Positions 23,869 to 36,734 of a DNA stretch of 64,000 bases are shown here, piece by piece; within the stretch, counting starts at the first letter, position 1; the number at the start of each line of letters is the position of its first letter. This DNA comes from Saccharina japonica. Its lineage: Eukaryota; Sar; Phaeophyceae; Laminariales; Laminariaceae. The position numbers were made by a program, and so were the translations under genes. The stretch spans positions 3,484-67,483 of the forward strand of contig MEHQ01002931.1 in NCBI GenBank assembly GCA_008828725.1, written 5' to 3'. The notes beneath the pieces are model-generated. The model did not search any database. It had not been told where the DNA came from and saw only the letters and a list, made by a program, of their open reading frames with translations.

Positions 23869-26800
23869 TCAAGGAAGGCACTCGTACGAGTCCTTGGTGA
23901 AGCTGTAGATATTTTCACAGGCAGAGAAGTACTGTTAGGTGGGGTCGAGGGGAGGGGCAGAGGAAGGGGGGGGAGGCGGGGCATAAAACGGGGAGGGCGG
24001 GGAGGGGGGATGGGGACAGGAGAAGACCGGGGGAGGGATGGGGGGGAGGGAGCGAGGGGGAGAGCGTGAGGGGATTTGAGGAGGGTGAGGGGAGGGGTTA
24101 CTGCAGGGGCAAGTCCCACGCATTACATCAGAACCATGCGTGCTTCCCCCCAGTACAAAACCAAGAACGTATTTCATTTCTTTTTTTTTTTTTACCGCGC
24201 GTTCTCTTGATTTTGAGCTGTTTCGGCTTATTTTCTGTATTTTCTCTCTGCTGCACCGCGCTTTTCCCGGCCAAGCGCTTGCGCGAGAAGGTCCCACTCT
24301 AACACGCGAGGGGTGGTCCTCCCGAGGCAAATCTCGACCAAGAATCCGACAGGAAAACACACACACACACGCACCAAAATAATCTGGCACCCCTTACCCA
24401 ACCAAGTCACCACGCCTATGTATACGCTCCCGCTATAAACCATAAGAAAACGGTGCTCTCTACAGGCGGCAAGGATGGCGAGCTTAAACATTGCTACCAT
24501 ACTCGTATTGTACGTACAGCAGGACGCGAGGAGCACATCAAGGGACTCAAGCGAGAGCTTCAACCAAATCTTGTGATACTGGCGCCCGATGTCCATCCTG
24601 AGTCATGTATATACGAGAGTTATGGTGTATCCAACCTCTGTCTGATCTATATCTTAACCTCGAGCACTTCAAAGCAAAACAGAACATCCAAGTTTTTTTT
24701 TTTTATGTGCGGCGGTTACTACGGGGTCGACCGACCACACGACACACCCCGGGTTACTGGGATAGAAACTTTGCACACCTCGGACGAAATCGATTCCCAC
24801 TAAAATGTTTTATCGTCTCGAATTAGTGTGCTTGCAGTTCATTTTTAGGCGTTGCATCGTACCTCTGTTGTTTGTTGTTGTTGTTGTTGTTGTTGTAAAT
24901 GTGCCAATCGGGGGGGCGGGGGGCGGCGATATATAACGTACTGCATAATAATCAGTCCTTTTGCTCAAGGTTAAGGTTGCTCAAGGATGGCTGACACAAC
25001 GAAGTTTCAAAGGGTTTTACTCAGATTAAAGGAGGCGTTTTTTGCTCGCGGGGCCCATATTGTACGTACGAGCATGTATATTGCGCCTCGAGGCACTTAC
25101 CGGGGACACGGTGTTCCCTTCGAAGACAGTATCCTCCGGCAGACTCAAGTCAGAGGTGGCCAGGGTGTAGATCGCCCCGCCGTAGTTGGAGGCATGGTTT
25201 TCGCTAAACACCGCCGACTTGGAGATGCTGGTGAAACGAGCGTTCGTGCCGTCGTGGACAGGAGGGAAGGGGGCGGCGGGGCGGGGGGTGTGGGTGTTAC
25301 TTCGATGTTCAATGCATGGCCGTAATCGTATTGACCATAGACCCTCGAATATATCCCTGTATGGTTAAACACCATATTTGGTTCTGGTTACTACTGTTGT
25401 TCCGACGCAATGTGGTTAACTGAAGGCTAGACTTGTCATTTGGTGTGGAGTTGACAAGAAAATGTTTCTGCGAGCGAGGGCCTGTTTTTGTCCGTTCAAG
25501 ATGCCGATGGTTTGAACGTCCTCCCGTGATCAGAATAAGAAAACAAGTTTATAACGTTGTCTAAAACATTATATGCGAAACAGCGCATATTGAGCGCCCA
25601 ACCGTTGGGGGTGTCTCTACGTGTTAGAAGTACGAGGGACGGTGCTCTGTCCCGAAAGGGATGCGTGGTCAATGGTCAAACGGCTAAGGCCAGCAACAAA
25701 ATGATTACGCCCCCCCCCCCACCCTTCATACGACTCGCTGAACGCCTCACGGTGGCGCTTCGCGCTTGGTGCTAGCAATGTCTGCCTTCCTGGTCGGTGA
25801 AAACCCGACATATGCTCCGAGGTGTAGGTGGTGGTCTTTGACGCGCTGCAGAAGGGGGGGGGGGGGATGGCACCGAAACACCTAAATAATCATGGACTAC
25901 AGTAGTCTATACATTTATCTGAGTCCGTCGCCGCTCCTTTCCTTCGCTCGTAGGTTCTCCCGCGAGAGCAACCCTACCGTTCGTTGTGTCTTCCTCACCG
26001 CAGCGTGCCGTCGTTCCAGATAGCGCCCCCTGTCCACGGGGATAAGCCGTCGGTAAAAGAGGCACCGCCATTGAACAGCATCGTGCCTGGGGTCACGTTT
26101 TTCACGTGCCCTCCGCCGGTGTCAGAAGCGTAGCTGTCGGTGAAGACCGCCATGGAGTCCTTGAGGAACTTCAGCACTCCTTTGTTGTAGATGGCGCCGC
26201 CGGCCTGTGGAGGTATACATATGTATTCGTTACATGGAGCGTGCAGAGCATGTATATATATAACGGGGTTCTCCCTGGATTCTACAGCCTCAGACTGTGT
26301 TCTCCTCATATACGGGGTGTACATCCTGCATGAGGACATTATAACACCCGTAAGTACGCGCGATCGAAGTATCACACTCAGCTACGTAGCAAAGATGAGT
26401 TTCGACGAAATCCTCGATTTCACGGCTGTGTTTTTATAAAAAAATAAAAAATAAATATATAATGGGGATTAGGGCCACGGCCCCTCCGTTCCAACGGGGG
26501 AAGGTTCCATTATTTGAAACTAGCAGATGTTACGGTGCGGTAGTATGTATACGGTGCTATACATGGCTCTACGAGTAGCACGAGGTGTGATATTCCGTAC
26601 TAAAAGCTAGGTAAAAAACCTTTTGAAGAATCGGTCGACATTCTAGCTATAATGTATTAGTATGATATACCGCCTCACACACAGGGCTACGTATGAAAAC
26701 ATAGGGGGTAGGTGGGGTCCACTATCATCCTGACCAGTAGCGCGTAGAGAGAGGGACTCGTGCGGGAGATCAAGGCCGAGACCGAGCCAGGCGGAACTCA

Positions 26801-29800
26801 CGAAGTAGATAACTTGAGGGTGAGAACGGGATATCATCGCCTACCCACTACTACTACTGTTGAGAGCTGGCAAGAAATCCGTTGAAAATGTCCTGAACAT
26901 GTTCTATCTTTACAACAACAACAACAACGGCAGCATCGAATTGCCATTTCTATTATCTGTAAATACCGCCGGCGCATACAGGGCTGTGAAATGAGCTATA
27001 GCTAAGATAGCCCCCCCTCCCCCCTTGAGCTACCTCCTCCGATAGCGCTTGTTCAACTCGTTCACCCGCCGAGTCTTTTGGTATCGGCTCTTCGTAAAAA
27101 TAAAATGAGCCCCCCGGTCAGCGTGGTCAATCAAACACTGCGGACAGTTGCGATGTCACCACACAGATTCCCCGGACTATGTATGTACAGCAGAAACAAG
27201 CTGCCCCGGCTCCGGAGCTCATTTTTTGTCCGGAGCTCACTTTTTTCTCGGGACTGGTAGGAACTTTTTGCTCGGGACTATTAGTAGCAGCAACATCCAC
27301 GTACTACGTGGTATTATACAGCCAGCGCTGTTGTTGCTCAGGGCAGGGCAGGTCAGATCAGGGAAGGGCAGGGCAAGACATGACCGTGCCCTCGTTGCGG
27401 CGTCTCTGCTGCTGTGTTTGTACTCACCGAGCTTTTGCTGCCCGTGAAAGTGGCGTCGTCAAACACGCTGAACGAACCCGCGTTGTAGATAGCGCCACCT
27501 CTGTTACCGTTGATGTCCTTGAAAAACGAACCCAGCGTGGACAAGGGTAGAGAGGGTGAGAGAGGGTGTAGGCATTGAGGTGGAGGTTGGTGCAACCGGT
27601 TCAAGCAAAATAACCTGGCTTCGCGAAGAAACTACGGTGAACTACGTACTGCAAAGAAATCGACCCAAACTAGACGCGCGCACCGCATGGGTGTGTACGG
27701 GATATTATAGTGGTTTCGGTTGCAGGAAGAAGCGGGGTCGCTCCTGCCCGAACACGTGATGTTTGTTGTCGGGCTTCGACAACGCTATTGTACGTACACG
27801 CTTGCAGAAGGCTGAACTTTGCTGCTGGGGACTCCTCAAGGTCGGTTGCAGTACGACAATGTCTCCATTTTGTTGAATTTGCTCCTTCTTTTATGGGCAT
27901 CGGTCTTTTCCGCTGAGTTTATTTTGTGTGCACGGAAGTCGACATGAGCCTGGGTTAAAGTTTGAGGGAACCAAAATACCCCCTTGCCCCCAAACAAACT
28001 AAACGGGGTAGAGGTTGCAGTTTTTTTTTGACCTTTTGAGGGAATATTTTGTGACCGGTCAAGCTTATCATATTTGAGCAACTACGTACCAGGTACCTGT
28101 TACGTGGTGTGATACGTTTTACTCTATTGAACTTGTTTTTTTTAACGCTTCGAGTAGCGCATAGAAATGTTGGCCGGGTGGTGGTGCGTAAACAAACTTA
28201 TTCCAAGTCATGGGTGAGATATTGAGCTCCCTGTGCGAGTAGGGGCTCAGATAACGAGCCACCACTCCTGCCGTGGCATTGCTCCTCGCCCGGGAGTTGA
28301 TCGTCCATTCGGCGTTGTTTTCTCAGGACGGCATACTGTACAAACGATCGGATGCAAAATTACAAGTTACACACCGCGTCAAGCACATAGAGACCCCTTT
28401 CAAGATCGCCGAGGAAAAGCCTGAAAGTAACGACCGACCGCGGTATAATTCCCGGAGAGCAACAAAAAAACAAAATCAGGGACTGGTGACCGTGTTTTTT
28501 TTTTCTCGAAGAAACTCTCAATGCACACAAGTTCACGATATAGCTATATAAGATATCCTTCTTTTGCGCGACTTCCAGTATAGAGACAGCTACTTCGAAC
28601 TAGTTTACCGGTATGCGATCAGTACGTGTTTGTTTTTCCCCCCGAGACCGTACCTCGCGGATAAACTTTCCTTGCAGCCCTCCGAGCTTCTCTGCGCTAC
28701 CGTCCAACCGACCGGCAGACGGACCGACCGACGGACCGACGGACCGACAGGCCGACAGGCCGACCGATGGACCGATCTACCGACCGACGGATCGACCTAC
28801 CGACCGACCTACCTACCTACCGACCAACTTGACCGACTCACCCTTGTTCCGCAGTCCGTAAAGGTGGCGTCCCCCTTCATGACCACCACGCCTGTTTCTC
28901 CGTTCCAGATCCCGCTTCCGTCTCCGGCGGCAGACTCGCCACCGCCTTCAGTGTCGCAATTCGACGCGTTGAAACCTCTCGAAAAGTTAAGAGTGGCCCT
29001 GGGGTCCCGGTTTGGTGGTGACCGGGGTGGCAATCGCGGCGCGGCGGTGGCCCGATAATTGTAAATGAGAGAGCAGAGCTTTTCTCGTTTTTTCTATCGG
29101 CATTTCGCTTTAGCAGGGGGCGGGGGGGGGCCGCTCAAAGTTAACGTGCAAAGAGTTTATACATGGCGTGATCGGTCTTGGCGTTGTGCGTGCGTTCGTG
29201 GGCATAACTGCTTTTGAATGATGCGCGTTATTGTTAACCTTTCCCCACGGTTTTCTTGAAGAGTAGGCCACAGTTCAGCCCCGCCCCTCCCCCCCCCTCT
29301 CTCTCTCTCCTCGAGCATAGTAGGCACCCATCTTCCGTTAGACTGCGTAGAGCAACAAACTGCTGTCCGCCGCCGACAACGCACGGCTTCAATATTTTGT
29401 TTTGCGAAGCACGACCAGCCCTGAACGAAACGCGCCTCAAAAGCAGGCTTGCATCAATGAAGCACGCACGCACGCGCCTTCGCTTGATCTCGGCTATGAC
29501 CGAAACACCGTCGTACCGTAACGTACGCGACATGTCACAGCACTCCACTTACAAAAGTGGGAGTTAATAACAACAAAACACTCGGCATCCACCGTTTAGT
29601 TTTCAATAAATAAATAAAAAATAATGTAGCAGGACCCAGCCTGCCTCAAAGAAATAACTTGAGCCCGGACCAAGAGAATGAGAGGCGAGTTAGGTTAGTG
29701 TCGTGTACTGCACGCTAATCCGGTTCGAACGTGCTACTCATTTTGTATATATCACGTATTCATAGTTACTATGACGAGGACCCATGGTAAATAGGACCAA

Positions 29801-29930
29801 ATATTGTTCGTAAAAATAGGTAAACGCAAGGCTTTCCTACGGCGTGGTCTTATACTTCAAGTATTATAGTAAGGGCGACACAAGAATAACGGGTTACCTC
29901 ACCAACAGCAGTTGAGCGTCAACATAGTGC

Positions 29931-29967
<37 letters not shown>

Positions 29968-32900
29968 GTGAATATATAGCTTTTTTTTGTGCGTTTACCG
30001 TAGGTTCTATTCACTATGGCCCCCCCCTAGGTATTAATGTCCTTGCCATTTCAGACAAATGTGTAGCATGAAAAAGCTTCGACATTGATCACTCAGAAAC
30101 ACTCCACTCCGAAAGATAAAAAAAAAAAACACACGCACACACACACAGAAACAAAAGGAGAGCCCTATGCACGAAGGACGCCTGCTACGATAGAGGTACT
30201 GCACCTTTTTTGGGGCTGAAACGTTTTCGGAATGATCTATTAAAGGCTCCTTAACCCCAAATCATCGGACTTTTTCATTTTTGTGTGTTCCATTTTTTTT
30301 TTCCCCCATTTTATGCTTATAGGGCACTTTCATCGGGTAGCACTTTCATTTTCCTCCTCAAATCAATTTTGGGCAAGGTACGGTAAATAATACGTAGCTC
30401 CTCAAGCGACCAGCTCTAGAAAAAAAATACCATGGTGGTGCACCTCTATCGAAGCATGCGTCGAAGTCTAAGTCCCTACGTACTGTACTGTACCTACTCC
30501 CGGCTTGAGCCCCTATCTACTGTACATATAGACGCATGGTAAGAAGGTGGAAATGCACCGTGTTTTTATTTTTATTTTTGTGGGGGTGGTGGTTGCTTGA
30601 GGACCTCTAATACCTCATCACTGTTATAAGGATTACCCTGGGCTGGGTAATCGATCGATCTTTTACCCCTATAGCTCAGCAGGTAATAAATACCCTCACA
30701 TCACCTTGAAAAACAAAAACAAAAACTGAATTTCGAGAACACAAAGGGCCACTCGATGAAGAACAACCTCATGGCCCAACAAGTAATACAATCGAGAACT
30801 ATTTGCAACACAAGAATAAATAATCATATCCCGACGATGTTGGGGAATGAAAAAACAAAAACGGTTCAGCCAAAAAAACGGTATAACCTCTGCCTCTATC
30901 GTAAAGTCTACTACTGTATTATGCTCCATTCTTTCTGTCCTTGCTTTTAACCTTTATCCGTGGGACGCATGGATGGATGGATGGATGGATGGATGGATGG
31001 ATGGATGGATGGATGGATGGATGGATGGATGAATTGCTTATTATTGTGCCTCCTCACCTTGTTGTAGATGCAGCCGCCGAACCACTGGTCGGAGCTGAAA
31101 TCGGAGCCCTCGTCCGGCACGCTCGTCACCTCGACGTCGTGCATGTAAGCCCTGGACTTGAAGCGAACCCTTCCGCCTTCGGCGACATTGAGCACACCTC
31201 CGTTAACCTCCTATTAATAGCGCGAACAGTGCCCAACAGCATAAAAACACGAGTTTATTTTGTCCATCCTTTTTGTGTTTTTTAGCTGTTCTTCGTAGCG
31301 TTTTGTTTTTTTAGCTGGTCTTCATAGCGTTTTGTTTTTTTAGCTGGTCTTCATAGCGTTTTGTTTTTTTAGCTGGTCTTCGTAGCGTACGGAACGAGTT
31401 TACACGGCCTGCCCCGCGTGCCCCGACACACGAAGAGTTGGAAAGCTTGGAAAATAAAAATAACTGTCAAGCCCCCAACAGCAGCACCACCAGCAGCACG
31501 AAGTACCACGTGTAGCCTACAGCATATACGCATATATGTACAGCACGTAGTTTGGAGGATGTGCGCGGCCGATCGATGTCGATGATTGGTTGATTTATCA
31601 ACAGGCGACCAGCCCGAGCCATCGCGCGGACCAGGCAGGGAACAAAACAGCTGAACCAAAAAAAGCCAGAAACCTGTTAACTCATTTATTGCTTGCCTTA
31701 GTCAGTTGACTATTGACCACGCATCCCTTTCGAGACCAGAAAAAGGGGGGAAACAAAATCACAGACGACAACCCTCCTATATATGTATATACGTACTGCA
31801 AGAGGTTTCGTCGCCCGGCGGTACATGGTGCAGCGGGACTCGTTTTTCGTCTTTGGAAAACCCACACCGGCGTCATTCTCGTGTTCGCCTTGCGATATAC
31901 AGTGCCCCCCCCCCCCCCCCAAGCAAGTCCACGAGGGCAGATCAAACTGGCGGTGTGGGAGCCTGCGAGTTTAATGTTACCGTTTGCTTATGCACAGCCA
32001 CGCGAGACGAAACCGTCCGGGGCGACAAACTACGAATACACCGTCATACGTCTACGGCCATGCATGAAAATGAAGTACACCCCCCCCCCCTCGTCCTCGA
32101 AAGGGATGCGTGGTCAATGGTCAAAATGAACTTAAGGCGAAGCAACAAATGAGTGACGCCTCTGACACCGCCCCTCCCCCTCTTACCTCCGCCCCCCCCC
32201 AATCCCCCCGCCCGGTCACCATTAGGCTCGCCATCATCGCCCGTGAACTCGATCCTGGGGAGGACCCGAAGGGTACCAGCGCTCGCCACCAAGAACCTGA
32301 CGTTGTAGAAAACGAACAAGTCGTCGCCGGAGGAGCCGCCGGGCGCAACGAGCTTGAGCCGGTTGGCGGCGATCTCGAAAGTCGTCCAGGCGTCGCAGGA
32401 TACCCCGCCGTTGGTCAGCTCTCCGACGACCTCGTCCGAGCTTGTCGCCTGCGCGGCATCTTGCAGTTCTTCACAGGTACCTGGTGCGAGCGAGGCAAGA
32501 AGAGGCGAGCGTGCGGGTTTAGAATTTGGGCTCCACGAGGAGTAGATTGCCTGCAGTCATGCATGCTTCGACCGCAGTCTCAGCGCAGAGACGAAAGCCT
32601 ACGTGGGGTTTCCACGACCACGACCACCATCACTACGAGCCATGCATCGATCTACCCGGCTTGGTATCCCCAGCTGGTTGCACGCTCAGCGTTTTGCACT
32701 CGCCCCCTGGTATCCTGCGACATGTCTCCGGTTAGGCCTCGAGGATACACCGCTTGATGAAAACAAACAAAAACGGTACGAAAAGTGTATCGTAGCCCAT
32801 CTGTCTATCGCGTTGCGATCGGCGGAATGAAGCAACTAATGCCGAAGACAAGAAGCCCACGCTTCTTCCCCGTCTGTTATCCCCTTCAATAAACACGTTC

Positions 32901-33353
32901 AGCTACGTAAGTGACTCAGCTCGACAGCGGATGTTAGCATCCACCATCACTAGTCATTGTAAGCTATTAAAAGGCGCTTAACAGCTCCATGGGCTAAACT
33001 ACATATCGATACCCGTATGGGGCCTGAAACCGTCGGTCTAAGACCAATCCTTTGGTAGGTCTAGGTATGGCAAGCTATGAACAGGCGTTTAACAGCTCCA
33101 TGGAGCCTGCAGCCGTGGAGCTAAGGCGAATCCCCTCGTAGATATAGCACCTCCACTTTTATTGGTAAGTAGAGCGAGATCACAGCGAAAACAAGACACA
33201 ATGGAATGGTAGATTGTTTTTTTCGCATATACAATGCATCTATCTCCGTCTTGCCCCGCCCCTTCCCTCTCTCTCACCGATGGGTAAGGTAGTAACGGCG
33301 TTCGCGCTCGCGCAGAACAGCCCCAGGGACACCAGGAGAGCTGCTAGCTTCAT
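23869..33353 (-). CDS. secreted Pmp-like beta-helix protein, paralogue A (possibly decaying)
   Basis: Eight exons are recognised (minus): 33,353-33,278 (signal peptide [19 protein letters not shown]), 32,480-about 32,187, 31,210-31,058, 28,998-28,842, 27,517-27,428, 26,204-25,999, 25,227-25,101 and 23,931-23,869 (ends YECLP and TGA). All have GT-AG borders and the same order as paralogue B. Repeats are [48 protein letters not shown] and [10 protein letters not shown], the hallmark of right-handed beta-helix Pmp-like proteins. The role is probably extracellular or cell-wall associated (inference). Exons 5-8 join in phase. Two joins fail: exon 2 ends one base out of phase at its best donor (GGAG before GTAAGA, next to C-runs), and exon 4 is 157 nt against 156 in B, which brings in a TAA. 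This is either homopolymer assembly error or a young pseudogene. Confidence 0.75.
25640..25830. repeat. dispersed repeat in intron 7 of paralogue A
   Basis: GAAAGGGATGCGTGGTCAAT recurs at about 32,098 and inverted at about 31,715. A second part (AGACATTGC, CCAAGCGCGAAG in inverted form) matches 585-618. A C-run lies in the middle. Confidence 0.6.
26391..26432 (+). repeat. MSFDEI motif copy in an intron of paralogue A
   Basis: It reads [12 protein letters not shown] from ATG 26,395. The preceding GTAAGTACGCGCGATCGAAG and surrounding bases are shared with the copy at 23,165. Confidence 0.8.
28690..28832. repeat. degenerate (CGAC)n microsatellite
   Basis: A GACCGACC-type tract abuts the donor of exon 4 of paralogue A. 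The equivalent tract abuts the same exon in paralogue B. Confidence 0.85.
29765..30036. mobile_element. MITE family 1 copy split by an insertion
   Basis: The left half (CATGGTAAATAGGACC to AATAGGTAAA) and right half (GTGAATATATAG to TTCTATTCACTATGG) are both present. They are separated by about 135 bp that include (GCA)n at 29,931-29,964. Confidence 0.7.
30176..30463. mobile_element. MITE family 2 copy
   Basis: The ends are GCTACGATAGAGGT and ACCTCTATCGAAGCA. The interior is collinear with the copy at 10,090-10,337. Confidence 0.75.
30968..31031. repeat. (GGAT)n microsatellite
   Basis: About sixteen near-perfect GGAT units lie close to the donor side of exon 3 of paralogue A. Confidence 0.95.
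31275..31390. repeat. 33 bp tandem repeat, about 3.5 copies
   Basis: The unit contains TTTTTTTAGCTGGTCTTC then ATAGCGTTTTG. It lies in the intron between exons 2 and 3 of paralogue A. Confidence 0.9.
32940..33115. repeat. two diverged direct repeats
   Basis: AAGCTATTAAAAGGCGCTTA followed by ACAGCTCCATGG recurs as AAGCTATGAACAGGCGTTTA followed by ACAGCTCCATGG, within intron 1 of paralogue A. Confidence 0.6.
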
Positions 33354-34398
33354 GCTTCCAAAAGTATTTTAGGCTGCTGTTCGCTGACTATACACCCCCA
33401 CGTATTTTCTGCGCGTTCGGTGGTGGCAGAGGTGTTGGGGGAGGACGATGAGGACAATGAGGTTGAGGGCGTGAGGAATGAGGAGGTGTGGTGTGGGTTT
33501 CAGCCCTGGCTAGCCGTTTCATTGACGACAGGCTCGCGCACAGGACATTTTTTTGCTCTTTCTTTTTTTCGCGCGGGTCTCGGGTCTTGCGTAAGCCAGG
33601 TGTCAGTTCCTGCGTGGAGTTTGTTTTGCGAACTGAAAAAAAGCTCTCATACCTTTTTCGTTTTAATATGGGACACAATCAAAATGTATATCGAGTATTG
33701 TATGTATCAGAGGTATCACGAGCAAACGGTTTGTCGGTCCTTTCTCCGCCCCATGGGAGTAGGAACTTAGACGCAATCATGGTACGCCGAGTACAGGACA
33801 AAACCACGGGTGGGTACCCTTTTCTCTATCCTCCTGCTGACTTTGGAATATTCCCCCGAGGGGAGAGCTGCTGTGTAAATTCGGTCATTTATCAAGCGGG
33901 AAGCCGCCTGACAAACGTTCAGCTGAGCGACTCAGCTCGACAGATGATATCAGATGTTACGGCACAGCAGTCGACATTGATTATTATATCAGTAGCTGTC
34001 GACGTCGAGTTCACCAACGAAACCGACTTTTTTTTTATTTTTGTAGTGGTTGAGGTTGGTTTAACTTGGACCATTCTTATATCGAGCACACGCTTTCCCC
34101 CCCCCCACCAATATTTACAGCAGTGTTTTTTATTTTTTTTTTACGCCAAGCAGAAAGCTAAAAAGGAAAAAAAAAGAGGACAAAACGGAGGGTACAGACT
34201 ACAAGGTAGAGGGCACCACCGTGAGTTTTTGCCTCATAAGGGTGGTCAACTTGAGAAGCTATCACACCTCAACCAAAGTAACGAATGCGAAATCAAAAAC
34301 TGCCATCATACCCGATTATACATAGCATCGGCCTAAGCATGCAAATGAACAAATCGTAGCAGAAGAAAAAAAATGAAAGTTCCGACGATCTTGGGTAA
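33354..34398. other. upstream flank of paralogue A; no gene called
   Basis: A 282-codon plus-strand frame (33,488-34,336) is the longest open stretch here. It has no signal, domain or splice support and ends in A-rich low complexity, so I treat it as chance. Confidence 0.45.
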
Positions 34399-34605
34399 GG
34401 GCCCGTTTTAACGAAGAAAAAAATTCAATTTGGAAAAAATAAAATTCAAATCCGCTTTTCATTGGTCAACACACGCACCAGCACCGAATATTAGGATCTT
34501 GGGGCATAATATTTGGTGCTGGTGCGTGTGTTGACCAATGAAAAGCGAACTTGAATTTTATTTTTTTCCAAATTGAATTTATTTTATTCTCGTTAATTCG
34601 GGCCC
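34399..34605. mobile_element. Tourist-like MITE with TAA target duplication
   Basis: This 207 bp near-perfect palindrome begins GGGCCCGTTTTAACGA and ends TCGTTAATTCGGGCCC. TAA flanks both sides (34,396-34,398 and 34,606-34,608). GGGCC-type ends with a 3 bp TWA duplication are the signature of PIF/Harbinger MITEs. Confidence 0.85.
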
Positions 34606-34608
34606 TAA

Positions 34609-36140
34609 GGAGTCATTCAGAAACCTCTTCAGCCAAAAAGTGCTACCTGTATCAGCGTAGCACCCGCCGAGCTGTGGACGCCAAGTTTACCAACGAACCG
34701 AAGTTTTTTTTTCGGTGTTGACTTAGTTGACCTACATATACACACGTCTACAGGTGATGCTGTCAGTATCAACACGAGCCGGTGATCATGACTACCACGG
34801 TGCCTTAGTCCCACACGTGGACCACAGCAGTCTACAGCATGGGCCACACCAACAAGAAACGTATACGTACGTAATAGGAGCTAGCCTTAGAACCTGATTG
34901 TGACACCATGTCCTTAAGCGACCTTGAGCTTAGGGTTATTGTATACCGGGTAGGAGTTTTGGTGTGCGTAGCGCTCGACGCCAAGCACCATTTATTTGTC
35001 CAATCTTCTCAAGCGTCCCCCAAAGAGCGAGCCTTAAGTTTCTTATTATACTACGTTGTATTTATTATTGTTATTCCATTTGATAACTGACAATGTCCAG
35101 CGCTTTTTCAAATCATTACCATCCAACATATAGGCTGAAAGAGTGACTACAAGATAATCCAATGACTTAAAGCATGGAAAGGTTCTATCAATCATGCCTG
35201 AAGACTTAGGCTAAATTCGTTGGCCTATACTGTACCAGATATGTCAGTGTCAGCTGTCCACGTGAGAAGTCAGCTATTGACAGCTAGCTTGAGGGTTTTC
35301 AGCCGTTTGCCGGCTATCACGGGGGACCATAGTGAATAGGACCTGCGGTACACACAAAAACCTATACATTTACCTATTCTTACTATTAAATAACAGTATT
35401 TGGTCCTATTCACCATGGTCCTCCGTAATAGAAAAGAACGTCAAATATCGACGCAATTCCCCGCCCGGATATACTCATTGTTTTACCGAATCGATCACCG
35501 ATTGTGATTCAAGGGCGTTCCACGGCAAGCGACAAAATAAAAGCATATTTGACCAGAAGCCACTATTAAATAGGTGTACGTTGCAGGTGCACTCCCACAC
35601 AGCCGTTTATGCTGATTGGAAGTCCCTTCCTGAGAGCAATCTCAATTTAAGTCTCGATCGGGGTAACGATTCACTGAAGTTTTGGGCCAGTTTTGCTTTG
35701 TTTTTGCTGAATTGCCCGACAAAAATAGGACGAGAAAAAATCAGGGTGTTTGCGAAGAATTTGGTTGGAACCAATTAGGTTGGAACCGATTTTGGTCGGA
35801 TTTCTTGTTGTCTGTTTACTATTATATTACAATAGTAATCCTAAACCCACGAAAAACAAAATGCCATCCTATATAAAGGCTGTGTGAAAAAGCGGCCAAA
35901 ATGACGCTTTTCAATCTAACTATTTTAATAAAACATATACTTCGAAGTATATTATTATTTGTTATTATCTAATTTTCCTTTCGACAATCAATGTGCAAGG
36001 GCATTCTTCGTTCGGAATGAAAAAACCTGAGACAATTTCGTGGAATACCACCAGTAAAATCCCATCCAATCAATTCTCCGTCCCTGCGTCGTATACTCGA
36101 TTGATTGCGCACTACCACTGAAGAATCGCCCGACGTTTTT
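34609..36140. other. no gene recognised
   Basis: Contains a partial MITE family 2 end (about 34,625-34,665), a family 1 MITE (35,324-35,431) and AT-rich sequence. Open frames of 60-148 codons show no motif. Confidence 0.5.
35324..35431. mobile_element. MITE family 1 copy
   Basis: The ends are CTATCACGGGGGACCATAG and CATGGTCCTCCGTAATAG, with the standard interior. Confidence 0.85.
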
Positions 36141-36379
36141 GAACGCCAGGCAAGGTTAGCGTATTTTTGCCCGATGATGGTACCTGCGATCATGTCATCG
36201 TTGTCCTTGCCATCCGACACCCATCAACGTTGATCACCCAGAAGCACTCCGAAAGAAGAAGGAAACCACGGAAACAGAAAAAAAAACTTGTGGGTTTTGG
36301 TTACATAGCAAACGGAGAAACTTATGACTGGGCGGGTCCCCTCCGGATTAACCTGTTTATCCCGACTACAATAATAGCT

Positions 36380-36593
36380 CCTCGTGGTTGTTCGCTCCAC
36401 AATTTTGTCTGTCCCGAATTATGAGCACTGTTTTCAATTAAACATCAAGGTAGAAAAGGTGATTGTATTTCGGGACAGAGTGGTATACACTCGGAACCCA
36501 ACCAAATGGGCTTACGAATATCGCAAACACTCACTAACTTATAAGGCTGTGAGTTACCTGGACGACGGCTACGTAGCCAATTCGTTGGATTAG
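36380..36593 (+). pseudogene. possible piggyBac-type transposase fragment
   Basis: The frame reads VEKVIVFRDRVVYTRNPTKW then YVANSLD and stop. It recalls the piggyBac block with K/R-G-R followed by P..KW and a later GY.. segment. No catalytic aspartates can be assigned, and the flanks are not coding in the same frame. Low confidence. Confidence 0.25.
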
Positions 36594-36734
36594 TTGGATG
36601 GCAAAAGTGATCCAACTGACTGACGTAAAGTAATCTTATCAAAATATGAAACACACCAACTCGCTTGGGAGCGTCAAACGTGCCAGGTCAGATACAACCA
36701 CGCAGAAACTCTCCGCGAATTACCGGACGCAAGT

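Noticed and set aside
33488..34336. 282-codon plus-strand open frame
   Set aside because: No domain, signal or splice context; it overlaps dispersed repeat fragments and A/T runs, so chance is more likely.
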